From Corynebacterium sp. (GTDB lineage: Bacteria; Actinomycetota; Actinomycetes; Mycobacteriales; Mycobacteriaceae): a stretch of DNA of 64,000 bases. Where the stretch lies: assembly GCF_030532325.1 (NCBI RefSeq), contig NZ_JAUNLS010000008.1, positions 1-64,000 of the forward strand, written 5' to 3'. How positions within the stretch are numbered: position 1 is the stretch's first letter; the number at the start of each line of letters is the position of its first letter. A program made the translations under genes and the position numbers. This document shows, piece after piece, positions 8,572 through 18,153 of this stretch. Below the pieces are notes generated by a model that saw only the letters and a program-made list of their open reading frames with translations, was not told the DNA's origin and did no database searches.

Positions 8572-8626
8572 CGGAAAAAGAAAGAAACCGGAGGTCACAA
8601 CCCCTTTCGAGTTTGTTACCTCCGGT
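8572..8626 (-). terminator. Rho-independent terminator of tRNA-Leu
   Basis: Perfect nine-base arms ACCGGAGGT (8587-8595) and ACCTCCGGT (8618-8626). On the minus strand a T-rich run (CTTTCTTTTTCC) follows. It lies 27 bases after the tRNA 3' end. Confidence 0.75.
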
Positions 8627-8652
8627 GTCGCAGTTTGTTCAACTGCTCTTTG

Positions 8653-8737
8653 TGCCCGGGGCGGGACTTGAACCCGCACGTCCGTGAAGGACACTGGCAC
8701 CTGAAGCCAGCGCGTCTGCCAATTCCGCCACCCGGGC
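8653..8737 (-). tRNA. tRNA-Leu (CAG)
   Basis: The minus strand folds as a class II tRNA with acceptor GCCCGGG/CCCGGGC and discriminator A. It has the D-arm GTGGCGGAATTGGCAGAC, an anticodon loop centred on CAG, a long variable arm and T-arm GGGTTCAAGTCCC. The length of 85 bases and the long variable arm are typical of leucine tRNAs. CCA is not encoded. Confidence 0.95.
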
Positions 8738-8890
8738 AGGGTATCGATGTCTTTGGCGACTTGCTAACAGTAGCACGAGATCTACCTCCAACGGCAAATC
8801 CGCAGGCAAACACAAATTTTTGCAAAGAATCACGTTACGAATACCGGGAACTTGAGCGAGCGCGTCTACGTTTAAAAGGGGTAGGCACCC

Positions 8891-8896
8891 TATAAT
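8891..8896 (+). promoter_or_regulatory. -10 box of the fhaA operon
   Basis: A perfect TATAAT at 8891-8896 lies 74 bases before the fhaA start. No good -35 box is visible at the right distance, which is common in corynebacterial promoters. Confidence 0.55.
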
Positions 8897-8969
8897 TAGC
8901 GCTGCTATCCCAGAATCGCCCACGTATGGAAAGCACGTATGGAAAGACTGCACGGAAGGAGGACAGCTC

Positions 8970-9797
8970 GTGGCTCTGTTGGACAAGCTTGCGAAGCTGG
9001 ATTCCGCCATGCAGCGCGGACTGGACAACGGAATGGCGTTTGTCTTTGGAGGCAAAGTCGTCCCCGCCGAGATTGAAGAGCTTCTCAAGCAGGAGGCCCA
9101 CGACAATCTCGCCCGCGGGGAGGATGGGCTCCTCTACTGCCCGAACGTCTTTACCGTTGGCGTGTCCTCCAAGGACATTGAGAATTTGTCCCAGGACCGC
9201 GATGTTCCCACGGACTTCGCCGATCAACTCACCCGATTCATGCGCAACCATGGGTGGTCCCTCGCCGGGCCGGTCATCGTGCGCATCGCAGAGGAATCGG
9301 GCCTGCGTACCGGCCAGCTTCGCGTCTCGTCCTTCATTGACCACGAGCCCGAAGAAGAAACCGGCTTTGATGCGATTTTCCACGATGATGACGGTCAGGA
9401 GGACCAGATGACTCACCCCCATAACGCCGATGAAGCGGCAACCACCGCGTTCATTGCCCAGACCCCGCAGCAGCCGGAGACCACCCAGGGCCCCGCGGTG
9501 AACCTCATGCTGCAGGACGGCTCGTCCCGTGTGTACCACGTGCACGAGGGCTCGAACATCATCGGCCGCAGCAACGACGCCGATCTGCGCCTGCCCGATA
9601 CCGGCGTTTCCCGCCAGCACGCCGAGATCACCTGGGACGGTCGCGACGCCGTGCTCGTCGATCTGCAGTCCACCAACGGCACCACGGTCAACGACAGCCC
9701 GATTGAGAACTGGCTGCTTGCCGACGGCGACGTGATCACCATGGGCCATTCCCACATCGAGGTCCGCATCACGGGCGTCGATAAGCAGAGCTACTAA
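8970..9797 (+). CDS. fhaA: FHA-domain protein FhaA (DUF3662 + FHA)
   Basis: A phosphothreonine-binding adaptor of the cell-wall kinase system. In mycobacteria the orthologue binds phosphorylated envelope proteins and tunes peptidoglycan synthesis. Here it is 275 residues: an N-terminal DUF3662 domain (about 1-125, LDKLAKLDSAMQ) and a short acidic linker. The C-terminal FHA domain (about 180-270) has the signature residues GRSNDADLRL, SRQHAEI and STNGTTVND. The linker is much shorter than in mycobacterial FhaA. The GTG start at 8970 follows GGAGGAC. It is first in the operon fhaA-fhaB-pstP-rodA-pbpA-pknA-pknB. Confidence 0.95.
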   Translation: MALLDKLAKLDSAMQRGLDNGMAFVFGGKVVPAEIEELLKQEAHDNLARGEDGLLYCPNVFTVGVSSKDIENLSQDRDVPTDFADQLTRFMRNHGWSLAGPVIVRIAEESGLRTGQLRVSSFIDHEPEEETGFDAIFHDDDGQEDQMTHPHNADEAATTAFIAQTPQQPETTQGPAVNLMLQDGSSRVYHVHEGSNIIGRSNDADLRLPDTGVSRQHAEITWDGRDAVLVDLQSTNGTTVNDSPIENWLLADGDVITMGHSHIEVRITGVDKQSY

Positions 9798-9825
9798 GCA
9801 CAGATAAAGAGGAAGGGAGGTCGCT

Positions 9826-10278
9826 GTGGATTCTATTGTGCTGCTATCGCTGCGCATCGGCCTGTTGGCGCTGTTGTGGCTGTTCATCCTGGTGGCCTTG
9901 AACGCCATGCGCCGCGATGCCAACAAGGCGGCGGGCGTGTACCAGACCTCGACGCACACGAAGTCCTCACCGCGGCGTCGTGAAGCACCGCGGGAAATTG
10001 CCATTGTGGATGGCCCGCTGCGCGGTTCCCACATGCAGCTCGGCACGCTCGAGGAATGCACCATGGGCCGCGCGCAGGACTGCGATTTTGTCACTGGGGA
10101 CGATTTTTCTTCTGGCCATCACGCCCGGCTGTTCCGGCGCGGAAGCGAATGGTTCGTGGAAGACCTTGAATCGCGCAACGGCACCTTCGTGGGTGGCGCG
10201 CGCATTGACCAGCCTGAGCGGGTCGGAGTGGGCTCCGACATCAAGCTCGGCCGCACGACCGTGAGGTTGATGGCATAA
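9826..10278 (+). CDS. fhaB: FHA-domain membrane protein FhaB
   Basis: 150 residues: one N-terminal membrane span (about 4-25, VLLSLRIGLLALLWLFILVA), a basic linker, and a C-terminal FHA domain (about 60-150) with MGRAQDCDF, SGHHARLF and SRNGTFVGG. In mycobacteria FhaB (FipA) binds threonine-phosphorylated partners and connects kinase signalling to division. The GTG start at 9826 follows GGAAGGGAGG. It lies 28 nt after fhaA and 2 nt before pstP, inside one operon. Confidence 0.93.
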   Translation: MDSIVLLSLRIGLLALLWLFILVALNAMRRDANKAAGVYQTSTHTKSSPRRREAPREIAIVDGPLRGSHMQLGTLEECTMGRAQDCDFVTGDDFSSGHHARLFRRGSEWFVEDLESRNGTFVGGARIDQPERVGVGSDIKLGRTTVRLMA

Positions 10279-10280
10279 CC

Positions 10281-11657
10281 ATGACCAAGACACTGAGCAT
10301 TAAATTTACCGCGCTGACGGACCGAGGTTTGGTCCGCGGCAACAACGAGGACTCCGCCTTTGCCGGGCCCCACCTGCTGGCGCTGGCCGACGGCATGGGT
10401 GGCCACGCCGCCGGCGAGGTGGCCTCCACCCTAATGATCGAACACCTGCAAACGCTGGAGCGCGATCCGGAGGACAACGACATGCTGGCGCTGCTCGGCG
10501 CCGCGGCCGAGGACGCCAACGCCGCCATTCAGCACCATGTGGAGGCCAACCCCGAGACCGAGGGCATGGGCACCACGCTGACCGCCCTGCTCTTCAACGG
10601 CGAGGAGTTCGGCGTGTGCCACGTGGGCGACTCCCGCGGCTACCGCTTGCGCGACGGCAAGCTCGAGCAGATCACCAAGGATGACACCTACGTGCAGTCC
10701 CTGGTGGATCAGGGGCAGCTGGACCCGGAGGATGTCTCCTCCCACCCGCAGAAGTCCCTGATTCTCAAGGCCTACACGGGCCGCCCCGTGGAGCCCACGC
10801 TCTTCATGCTGGACGTGCAGGTCGGCGACCGCATCCTGCTGTGCTCCGACGGCTTGTCCGATCCCGTCACCGCCTCCACCATCGAGCTGGCGCTGGCCCA
10901 CGAGTCCCTGGAGGAGGCAGCGACCGCGCTGCGCGATCTCGCCCTGCGCTCCGGCGGGCCGGATAACGTCACCATCGTGCTGGCGGAGATCGTCGAGGGC
11001 GAGGCCGCGGAGGAGGCAGCACCACTGTCCGTCGGCGCGGTGCAGGGCGTTGTACCTGAGCCCACCCATCCGGATTCGGCGGCCAGCCGCGCCGCGAAGT
11101 TGGTGGCCAACCCAAAAGACCAGGCCGCTGAGGCTGAAGCCGAGCCTGAGGCTGAACCCGCGGCCACCGACAAGCCCCGCCGCCGCGGCGGTGGGTGGAA
11201 GGTCATCGCGGCGCTCGTCGTGGTGCTCGTGCTCGTCCTCGGCGGGCGCCTGTGGGCCAAGAATTACCTGGCTGAGACGTACTACGTGGCCACCGACGCC
11301 GAGGGCGTGATGACCATCCAGCAGGGCGCGGACTTTGAGCTCTTTGGCCGGCCGCTGCACTCCACGTACCAGCAGGCCTGCCTCAACAAGGACAACGCCC
11401 TGCGCCTGAGCACCGGCGAATGCGAGGGTGATTACGCGCCCTTCACGGTGGAGGACCTGCCCGATTCGGAGCGCTCCGCGGTGGCCAACCTGCCCACCGG
11501 CAGCTACGACGAGGTGCAAACGCAGCTCTCCGGGCTCTCGGACAAGGCCCTGAAGGCGTGCCCCACCAAGGACGGCGGCAAGGACAGCGACAAGGACGCT
11601 GAAAAGGGTACTGACAAGAGCACGAAACTAGGAGTCAACTGCCGGGAGGTGCGCTAA
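10281..11657 (+). CDS. pstP: PP2C-type Ser/Thr protein phosphatase
   Basis: Removes phosphates placed by PknA and PknB and resets the pathway. The cytosolic catalytic domain (about 1-240) has the PP2C metal and catalytic motifs RGNNEDS, LADGMGGHAAGE, GMGTTLTAL, HVGDSRGYRLR, LLCSDGLSD and PDNVTIVL. An acidic linker leads to a single membrane span (about 303-325) and an extracellular domain with two cysteines. The ending is a Lys/Asp-rich stretch and NCREVR. It directly abuts rodA, whose ATG follows the stop codon without a gap. Length and architecture match actinobacterial PstP. Confidence 0.95.
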   Translation: MTKTLSIKFTALTDRGLVRGNNEDSAFAGPHLLALADGMGGHAAGEVASTLMIEHLQTLERDPEDNDMLALLGAAAEDANAAIQHHVEANPETEGMGTTLTALLFNGEEFGVCHVGDSRGYRLRDGKLEQITKDDTYVQSLVDQGQLDPEDVSSHPQKSLILKAYTGRPVEPTLFMLDVQVGDRILLCSDGLSDPVTASTIELALAHESLEEAATALRDLALRSGGPDNVTIVLAEIVEGEAAEEAAPLSVGAVQGVVPEPTHPDSAASRAAKLVANPKDQAAEAEAEPEAEPAATDKPRRRGGGWKVIAALVVVLVLVLGGRLWAKNYLAETYYVATDAEGVMTIQQGADFELFGRPLHSTYQQACLNKDNALRLSTGECEGDYAPFTVEDLPDSERSAVANLPTGSYDEVQTQLSGLSDKALKACPTKDGGKDSDKDAEKGTDKSTKLGVNCREVR

Positions 11658-13010
11658 ATGAGGAGCTTTGTTTTCCGCGGCGTCGAGCTCGGCCTGCTCT
11701 TGCTCGCCACGGTGGTCTTTGCCATCACGCTCATCAGCCTGGAGCTTTCGCAGGGCAACGTGCTCACCATGGACGTGCTCTACCTCATCGGTGGGTTCAT
11801 CGGCGTCTTTGCCGTGGCGCACCTCGTGCTGTGCTTCCTGGCGCCCTACTCGGATCAGTTCATGCTGCCCATCGTCGCCGTGCTCAACGGCACGGGCCTC
11901 ATCATGCTGCAGCGCCTTGACCTCGCCAACGATGGCGGCCTGGCCGTGCGCCAGATTCTGTGGACCATCGTCGGTCTCATCCTCTTTGCCCTGGTGCTCG
12001 TGGTGCTGCGGGATCACCGCTCGCTGACGCGCTACTCCTACATCCTGGGCGCGCTGGGGCTTATCCTGCTCGCGCTTCCTCTGGTGTGGCCGCAGCCGCC
12101 GGGAGTGGACGCGCGCATCTGGCTGTGGCTGGGTCCGTTCTCGGTGCAGCCGGGTGAGTTCTCCAAGATCCTGCTCATCCTGTTCTTTGCCATGCTGCTC
12201 TCCCAGAAGCGCGCGCTGTTTACCGTGGCCGGCTACCGCTTCTTGGGGCTCTCCCTGCCGCGCCTGCGCGATCTCGCGCCGATTCTGGTGATTTGGGGCA
12301 TCGCGATTGTCATCATGGGCATCTCCAACGACTTCGGCCCCGCGCTGCTGCTGTTTAGCACCGTGCTGGGCATGCTCTTCATGGCCACCAACCGGGTGAG
12401 CTGGCTGTTCATCGGCGTGCTGCTGGTGGGCATCGGCGGCTACGGCATCTGGCAGATCTCCGAGAAGATCCAGACCCGCTTCTCCAACTTCCTGGACCCG
12501 GTGGGCAACATCGATAGCGGCGGCTACCAGCTCTCCCAGGCGCTGTTTGGCATGTCCTACGGCGGCATCACCGGCACCGGCCTGGGCCAGGGCTACCCGG
12601 AGGTCGTGCCGGTGGCGCACTCCGACTTCATCCTGGCTGGCATCGGCGAGGAGTTTGGCCTCATCGGCCTGGCGGCGGTGCTCATCCTCTTTGCCATGCT
12701 GGCGGCCCGCGGCTTCAACGCCGCGCTGAAGTGCCGCGATTCCTACGGCAAGCTGGTGGCCTCCGGGTTGGCGCTGACCCTGGCCGTTCAGGTCTTCGTG
12801 GTCACCGGCGGCATTTCCGCATTGCTGCCGATGACCGGCCTGACCACCCCGTTCATGTCCGCGGGCGGTTCCTCGCTCATGGCTAACTACATGCTGCTGG
12901 CCATCATGCTGCGCATCTCGAACTCTGCGCGCCGCCCGGCGCGCGAGACCACCTCGAATGCGCCGAGCGATACCTCCCTGTTCCCGGTTGTGCAGGAGGC
13001 CACCCGATGA
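11658..13010 (+). CDS. rodA: SEDS peptidoglycan glycosyltransferase RodA/FtsW
   Basis: A 450-residue polytopic membrane enzyme of the SEDS family, which polymerises lipid II glycan strands together with a class B penicillin-binding protein. About ten hydrophobic spans are visible. The conserved core includes ARIWLWLGPFSVQPGEFSK, NDFGPALLLF, GGYQLSQALFGMS with GTGLGQG, HSDFILAGIGEEFGL and the late PFMSAGGSS. Its stop overlaps the pbpA start (ATGA), so the two synthase partners are translationally coupled. Corynebacteria grow at the poles without MreB, and this RodA is the expected elongation synthase. Confidence 0.95.
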   Translation: MRSFVFRGVELGLLLLATVVFAITLISLELSQGNVLTMDVLYLIGGFIGVFAVAHLVLCFLAPYSDQFMLPIVAVLNGTGLIMLQRLDLANDGGLAVRQILWTIVGLILFALVLVVLRDHRSLTRYSYILGALGLILLALPLVWPQPPGVDARIWLWLGPFSVQPGEFSKILLILFFAMLLSQKRALFTVAGYRFLGLSLPRLRDLAPILVIWGIAIVIMGISNDFGPALLLFSTVLGMLFMATNRVSWLFIGVLLVGIGGYGIWQISEKIQTRFSNFLDPVGNIDSGGYQLSQALFGMSYGGITGTGLGQGYPEVVPVAHSDFILAGIGEEFGLIGLAAVLILFAMLAARGFNAALKCRDSYGKLVASGLALTLAVQVFVVTGGISALLPMTGLTTPFMSAGGSSLMANYMLLAIMLRISNSARRPARETTSNAPSDTSLFPVVQEATR

Positions 13011-14437
13011 ATAAGTCGATCCGCCTCGTCGCGCTGTTCTCCCTGCTCATGACCGCGGTGCTGCTGATCAACCTCACCGTGGTGCAGGCCTTTTCTGAGG
13101 ATAAGTACGCCCAGAATCCGCGGAACATGCGCAGCTTCTACGATGTGCAGACCACCCCGCGCGGGCAGATTTACGCCGGCGGCACGGTGCTGGCGCAGTC
13201 CACCGCCGACGCCGAAGGCAACTACTCGCGCTCCTACCCCACCAACTCGCCGGCCTTTGCCAACGTCACCGGTTATCTTTCCACTCAGTTTGGCGCCTCG
13301 CAGCTGGAGGCCTCGCAGAATGACATCCTCAACGGCAAGGATGCCTCACTGCTGACCCAGAACTGGCTGGACACCTTGGCCGGCAAGCCTAAGAACGGCG
13401 CCAACGTGGAGGTGACCATCGATCCGGCTCTGCAGCAGGCAGCCTACGATCAGCTGGCCGGGCCGGGCTACAACGGCGCGGCGGTGGCCATCCAGCCCTC
13501 CTCGGGCAAAATTCTGGCCATGGCGTCCTCGCCCAGCTACAACGTCTCGGATCTCATGGGGGATTCCGCCGAGGAGACGTGGGCCGGCCTGCAGGAGCAG
13601 CCCGGCACGCCGCTCATCAACCACGCCACTCAGGACACGCTGCCGCCCGGGTCGATCTTCAAGATCATCACCACGGCGGCGGGCCTGAACAACGGCTTTA
13701 ACCCGGATTCCACCCTCACCGGCGCGAACTCCATCACCTTGCCGGATGCCACCACGGAGCTGACCAACTACGGCAACCAGAAGTGCGGCGGCTCCGACTC
13801 GGTGACCCTGCGCACGGCCTTCGCACTGTCCTGCAACACCGCCTTCGTGCAGATGTCCGAGGGCATCGGCGCCGAGGAGCTGCGCAAGTACGCGGAGGCC
13901 TTCGGCGTGGGCCAGGGCTATGACCTCGGCGTGAACACCTCGCCCGGTAACGTGGGCGAGCTTGGCGACGGCGCCCAGGTCGCCCAATCCGCCATCGGCC
14001 AGCGCGACGTCACCATGTCCGCCCTGCAGGCCGCGGTGATGGCCGGCACCATCGCCAACGACGGCAAGCGCATGCGCCCCTACCTGGTGGATCGCATCAC
14101 CGACGCCCAGATGAAGGAGCTGCGCTCCACCAAGCCGCACCAGGAGGCCGAGGCGGTAACGGAGGAGACCGCGGCGACGATCAAAGATTTGATGTTTGCC
14201 TCGGAGCGCTCGACCTTTGGCTACGACGGCAACGGTTTCGCCTCCAAGACGGGCACCGCCGAGCACGGCGATGGCCTGCCGCCGCACGTGTGGTACGTGG
14301 CCTTCGATCCTGATCGCGATATCGCAGTGGCGGTGGTGGTCAAGGACGGCGGGCACCTCGGGGAGGGTGCCACCGGCGGCCAGGTCTCTGGCCCCATTGG
14401 CCGAGCAATCTTGCGCGCGTACGGAGGTGAGCAGTAA
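13007..14437 (+). CDS. pbpA: Class B penicillin-binding protein (transpeptidase)
   Basis: 476 residues: an N-terminal anchor (about 8-28), a dimerisation domain, then the transpeptidase domain. The active-site motifs are all present: SxxK in PPGSIFK, SxN in SCNTAF, and KTG in ASKTGTAEHG. It cross-links peptidoglycan and is the transpeptidase partner of the adjacent RodA. The start overlaps the rodA stop by four bases, and the last base of its TAA is the first base of the pknA ATG. Length is typical of actinobacterial PbpA. Confidence 0.95.
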   Translation: MNKSIRLVALFSLLMTAVLLINLTVVQAFSEDKYAQNPRNMRSFYDVQTTPRGQIYAGGTVLAQSTADAEGNYSRSYPTNSPAFANVTGYLSTQFGASQLEASQNDILNGKDASLLTQNWLDTLAGKPKNGANVEVTIDPALQQAAYDQLAGPGYNGAAVAIQPSSGKILAMASSPSYNVSDLMGDSAEETWAGLQEQPGTPLINHATQDTLPPGSIFKIITTAAGLNNGFNPDSTLTGANSITLPDATTELTNYGNQKCGGSDSVTLRTAFALSCNTAFVQMSEGIGAEELRKYAEAFGVGQGYDLGVNTSPGNVGELGDGAQVAQSAIGQRDVTMSALQAAVMAGTIANDGKRMRPYLVDRITDAQMKELRSTKPHQEAEAVTEETAATIKDLMFASERSTFGYDGNGFASKTGTAEHGDGLPPHVWYVAFDPDRDIAVAVVVKDGGHLGEGATGGQVSGPIGRAILRAYGGEQ

Positions 14438-15855
14438 TGAGCAGTGCAGATAACAAGGATCACCTGCAGGCCCTCATCGGGGAGGACTACCAGCTGCAGT
14501 GGATCATCGGCCATGGTGGCATGTCCACCGTGTGGCTGGCCGATGACGTTCGCAATGACCGCGAAGTGGCCATCAAGGTGCTGCGCCCGGAGTTCTCCGA
14601 TAACAACGAGTTCCTCAGCCGCTTCCGCAACGAGGCGGAGTCCGCCGAGTCGATTCACTCCGAGAACGTCGTGGCCACCTACGATTACCGCGAGCTCGAG
14701 GATAACGGCCGGATGTTCTGCTTCATGGCCTTGGAGTACGTCCGCGGCGAGTCCCTGGCGGATCTGCTGGCGCGCGAGAACTCGCTGCCGGAAACGCTGG
14801 CCCTCGACGTCATGGAGCAGGCCGCGCACGGCCTCTCCGCCATCCACCACATGGGTCTGGTGCACCGCGATATCAAGCCGGGCAACCTCATGATCACCCA
14901 GAACGGGCAGGTCAAAATCACCGACTTCGGCATCGCCAAGGCTGCCGCCGCGGTGCCGCTGACCCGCACCGGCATGGTAGTGGGCACCGCGCAGTACGTC
15001 TCCCCGGAGCAGGCGCAGGGCATGGAGGTCACGCCGGCCTCCGACGTCTATTCCCTCGGCGTCGTCGGCTACGAGATGCTGGCCGGCCGCCGCCCCTTCA
15101 GCGGCGATTCCTCGGTGTCCGTGGCGCTGGCGCACATCAGCCAGGCCCCGGAGGCGCTCTCGACGTCGATCAGCGCGCAGACCCGCGAGCTCATCGGCAT
15201 CACCCTGCGCAAGGATCCGCAGACCCGTTTCGCCGACGGCAACGAGCTGACCAACGCCGTCTCCGCCGTGCGCGCAGGCAAGCGCCCGCCGCAGCCGAAG
15301 TCCGCGGCACTCGCGCCCCTGGCCCAGGAGCCCTCGCCCTCGGCGTCGACGGAGATGCTGGCCAACATGGCCCAGCCCACGACCACCACCCCGGCGGTTG
15401 CCCCGGAGGAAAAGAGCCGCGGCTTCGGCACCGGGCTCATCATCGCGGGGGCTCTCGCTGCGCTGGTCGTCGTGGGTCTGGTATCCTACAAACTCTTCAA
15501 CGACGGCGAGGAGAAACCCGCCCAGCCGTCGGAGGTCATTGTCACCGAATACCGGGATCCCACCACCACAACGCAGGCGCCCGTCACCACGCACACGCCC
15601 ACGCAGGAGGAGGAAGAGGACACGCCCGAATCTCCCTCGGAGGTTACGGTGACGACGACGCGCTCTGTTCACCCGTCGCCCGTGCCCAGCGAGCCGGTGA
15701 CCTCGGATAACCAGGCGCCAACTCAGGAGGAGCAGCCCACGCAGGCCACCCCGGAGCCACCCGCTGTGGAGACACCGGCCCCGGAGACCGACGTAGACTC
15801 GCAACCCGCCACCTTCGATCCCCTCGATGAACTCTTAAACCAGGGAGGGCAGTAA
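14437..15855 (+). CDS. pknA: Ser/Thr protein kinase PknA
   Basis: 472 residues. An N-terminal Hanks-type kinase domain (about 12-275) shows the Gly loop GHGGMSTVW, VAIKVLRPEF with the ATP-binding Lys, the catalytic loop HRDIKPGNLM, the DFGIAK metal motif, and SPEQAQG in place of APE. A Pro/Ala linker leads to one membrane span (about 327-350) and a Thr/Glu/Pro-rich extracellular tail without PASTA repeats. In actinobacteria PknA controls elongation and division through Wag31/DivIVA, FtsZ and peptidoglycan enzymes. It lies 5 nt before pknB. Confidence 0.95.
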   Translation: MSSADNKDHLQALIGEDYQLQWIIGHGGMSTVWLADDVRNDREVAIKVLRPEFSDNNEFLSRFRNEAESAESIHSENVVATYDYRELEDNGRMFCFMALEYVRGESLADLLARENSLPETLALDVMEQAAHGLSAIHHMGLVHRDIKPGNLMITQNGQVKITDFGIAKAAAAVPLTRTGMVVGTAQYVSPEQAQGMEVTPASDVYSLGVVGYEMLAGRRPFSGDSSVSVALAHISQAPEALSTSISAQTRELIGITLRKDPQTRFADGNELTNAVSAVRAGKRPPQPKSAALAPLAQEPSPSASTEMLANMAQPTTTTPAVAPEEKSRGFGTGLIIAGALAALVVVGLVSYKLFNDGEEKPAQPSEVIVTEYRDPTTTTQAPVTTHTPTQEEEEDTPESPSEVTVTTTRSVHPSPVPSEPVTSDNQAPTQEEQPTQATPEPPAVETPAPETDVDSQPATFDPLDELLNQGGQ

Positions 15856-15860
15856 GCACC

Positions 15861-17807
15861 ATGGTCAGTGACCGCTACCATCTTCGCCAGGAAATTGGAG
15901 CTGGCGGCATGTCTGAGGTTTTTGATGCCGAAGACACCGTCTTGGGGCGCACTGTTGCCATCAAGATGCTGCGCCCTGACATGGCGCGGGACGTGAACTT
16001 CCGCGAGCGCTTCCGCCGCGAGGCCCAGAACGCCGGCAAGCTCAACCACCCCAACATCGTCGCGGTCTTCGACACCGGTGAGAAGGACGTCGACGGGCTC
16101 ATGCTGCCCTACATCGTCATGGAGCGCGTACACGGGCGCACGCTGCGCGACATCGTCCGCGAGGAGGGCCCGCTGCCCGTGGCGGAGGCCGCGCAGATCC
16201 TCACCCCGGTGGCCGACGCCCTCCAGGCCTCCCACGAGGCCGGCATCATCCACCGAGACATCAAGCCGGCCAACATCATGCTCACCAACACCGGCCAGGT
16301 GAAGGTGATGGACTTCGGCATCGCCCGCGCGCTGGATGATTCCACCTCGGCGATGACCCAGACCTCCGCGGTGATCGGCACCGCCCAGTACCTCTCCCCG
16401 GAGCAGGCCCGGGGCAAGCCTGCCGACGCCCGCTCCGACGTCTACGCCCTGGGCTGCGTCATGTACGAGGCCGTCACCGGGCGCACCCCGTTTGAGGGCG
16501 AGACCCCCTTCGCGGTGGCCTACCAGCATGTCCAGGAGGATCCGGTTCCGCCCTCCGAGTATGTCCCCGGGGATCTCTCGGAGAACGAGCGCCTCAACCT
16601 GGATGCCGTCGTGCTCACCGCGATGGCCAAGCACCCAGCGGATCGTTACCAGTCCGCATGGGAGTTCGGCGAGGATCTCAAGCGCCTGGGCGCCGGCCAG
16701 CTCACCGAGGCCGCCCGCGCCCACGTCAACGAGGACGAGCACCCCACGGCCATGGTGCCGCAGCACCGCGCGCCGATTGCCTCCACCCGCCCGGGCACGG
16801 CCACAGGCACAGGTACAGAAGAGGAAGGCAAGGGCCTGAAGTGGGTGGCCATCGGCCTGTCCGCGGCGCTGGTGCTCATCATCGGCTACTTCGGCTGGGA
16901 CTTCTGGAATGGCTATCGCGAGGACGAGCGCCAGCAGCAACAGGAGCAGCAGGAGCGCGCCCGCAAGGCCAACATGGTGGTGGTGCCCAAGGTGGCCAAC
17001 CGCCCGCGCGGGGAGGTCGTGGCCGAGCTGGAGGATCTGGGCCTCATGGTTACGGTCAACGAGGAGCCCAGCCCTACGGTGCCGCGCGACAAGGTCATCC
17101 GCATCAACCCGGCGGAGGGCTCCGAGCTGCAGAAGAATTCTTCGGTCACGCTCACGGTCTCCTCCGGCAAGGAGATCACCGAGGTGCCGGATCTCAGCGG
17201 TATGAAGCTAGAGGACGCCACCAAGGCGCTCAAGGACGCAGGCCTGGAGCTCAACAACGACGTCGAGGAGAGCAACGATAAGGCCCCGGCCGGCGAGATC
17301 ATCTCCCAGAACCCGTCGGGCGGCACCCAGGTGTCCAAGGGCACCAAGGTGCGCGTCACCGTGTCCAAGGGCGCCGAGGAGGCCGAGGTCCCCAACGTCA
17401 GTGGCCTGGAGCGCGACCGCGCCATCGACATGCTCGAGGCCATCGGCTTCAAGGTCAACGTGCGCGTGGTGGATTCCAACCAACCCGAAAACCGCGTGGT
17501 GGGTGTCTCCAACGAGGGCTCCCGCGTGGCCAAGGGTGAGACCCTCACCCTGGAGGTCTCCAACGGCCTGCTCATTGAGGTCCCCGCGCTGGTGCACTCC
17601 ACCCAGGCTGAGGCCACGCGTGCGCTTCGCGATGCCGGCTGGTCCGGCTCCCTCAACACCGGTGACCCGATCCCCACTGGCGCGCTCATCGATAACGGGC
17701 GTATCGGCTGGGCCTCGGCTAACCAGGGCGATCTCATCCGCAAGGATCAGACGATCGACGTCCGGTACTGGGAGTTCACCACCTCAGCTCTTCTGCCCCC
17801 GCAGTAG
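15861..17807 (+). CDS. pknB: Ser/Thr protein kinase PknB with PASTA repeats
   Basis: 648 residues. The kinase domain (about 5-280) has GAGGMSEVFDAED, VAIKMLRPDM, HRDIKPANIM, MDFGIARA and LSPEQARG. A single membrane span lies near 328-348. The extracellular part carries four PASTA-like units of about 65 residues each, opening with VVVPKVANRPRG, ITEVPDLSGMKL, AEVPNVSGLERD and IEVPALVHSTQA. PASTA repeats bind muropeptides and lipid II and connect wall status to phosphorylation. The fourth unit is the most divergent. It is last in the growth operon, and a short gap with crgA follows. Confidence 0.96.
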   Translation: MVSDRYHLRQEIGAGGMSEVFDAEDTVLGRTVAIKMLRPDMARDVNFRERFRREAQNAGKLNHPNIVAVFDTGEKDVDGLMLPYIVMERVHGRTLRDIVREEGPLPVAEAAQILTPVADALQASHEAGIIHRDIKPANIMLTNTGQVKVMDFGIARALDDSTSAMTQTSAVIGTAQYLSPEQARGKPADARSDVYALGCVMYEAVTGRTPFEGETPFAVAYQHVQEDPVPPSEYVPGDLSENERLNLDAVVLTAMAKHPADRYQSAWEFGEDLKRLGAGQLTEAARAHVNEDEHPTAMVPQHRAPIASTRPGTATGTGTEEEGKGLKWVAIGLSAALVLIIGYFGWDFWNGYREDERQQQQEQQERARKANMVVVPKVANRPRGEVVAELEDLGLMVTVNEEPSPTVPRDKVIRINPAEGSELQKNSSVTLTVSSGKEITEVPDLSGMKLEDATKALKDAGLELNNDVEESNDKAPAGEIISQNPSGGTQVSKGTKVRVTVSKGAEEAEVPNVSGLERDRAIDMLEAIGFKVNVRVVDSNQPENRVVGVSNEGSRVAKGETLTLEVSNGLLIEVPALVHSTQAEATRALRDAGWSGSLNTGDPIPTGALIDNGRIGWASANQGDLIRKDQTIDVRYWEFTTSALLPPQ

Positions 17808-17870
17808 CGCCTGCTAAGGTAACCACTGATAAATCACCCTGTAACCCCCACAACCACGAAGGTACATCTC

Positions 17871-18143
17871 ATGCCAAAGTCCAAGATCACGCCGAGTTCC
17901 TCCCTTCCGCAGTCCTCGAGCTCTGCGAATAACCGCACTCCGGTCAAGATCAATTCTGAGGGCACCCCGAAGTGGTACGTCGCCATCATGCTGGGCCTCA
18001 TGGTCATCGGCCTGCTGTGGCTCGTGGTGAACTACCTGGCCGGCGACTCCATCGGTTTCATGCGTGAGCTCGGCCCGTGGAACTACGGCATTGGCTTCGG
18101 CCTGGCCATCATCGGCCTGCTCATGACCATGGGCTGGCGCTAA
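17871..18143 (+). CDS. crgA: Cell division protein CrgA
   Basis: 90 residues. A polar N-terminus of about 38 residues ([10 protein letters not shown]) precedes two membrane spans (about 40-62 and 70-88), and the protein ends MTMGWR. This is the usual size and topology of actinobacterial CrgA, a divisome scaffold that recruits FtsI and regulates wall synthesis at the septum. It sits after pknB, as in most corynebacteria and mycobacteria. The next gene, a sensor kinase, starts 10 nt on. Confidence 0.93.
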   Translation: MPKSKITPSSSLPQSSSSANNRTPVKINSEGTPKWYVAIMLGLMVIGLLWLVVNYLAGDSIGFMRELGPWNYGIGFGLAIIGLLMTMGWR

Positions 18144-18153
18144 GACGCTGCTT

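Noticed and set aside
14221-15804. 527-codon frame opposite pknA
   Set aside because: Antisense shadow of pknA; Arg/Gly-rich and with no recognisable domain.
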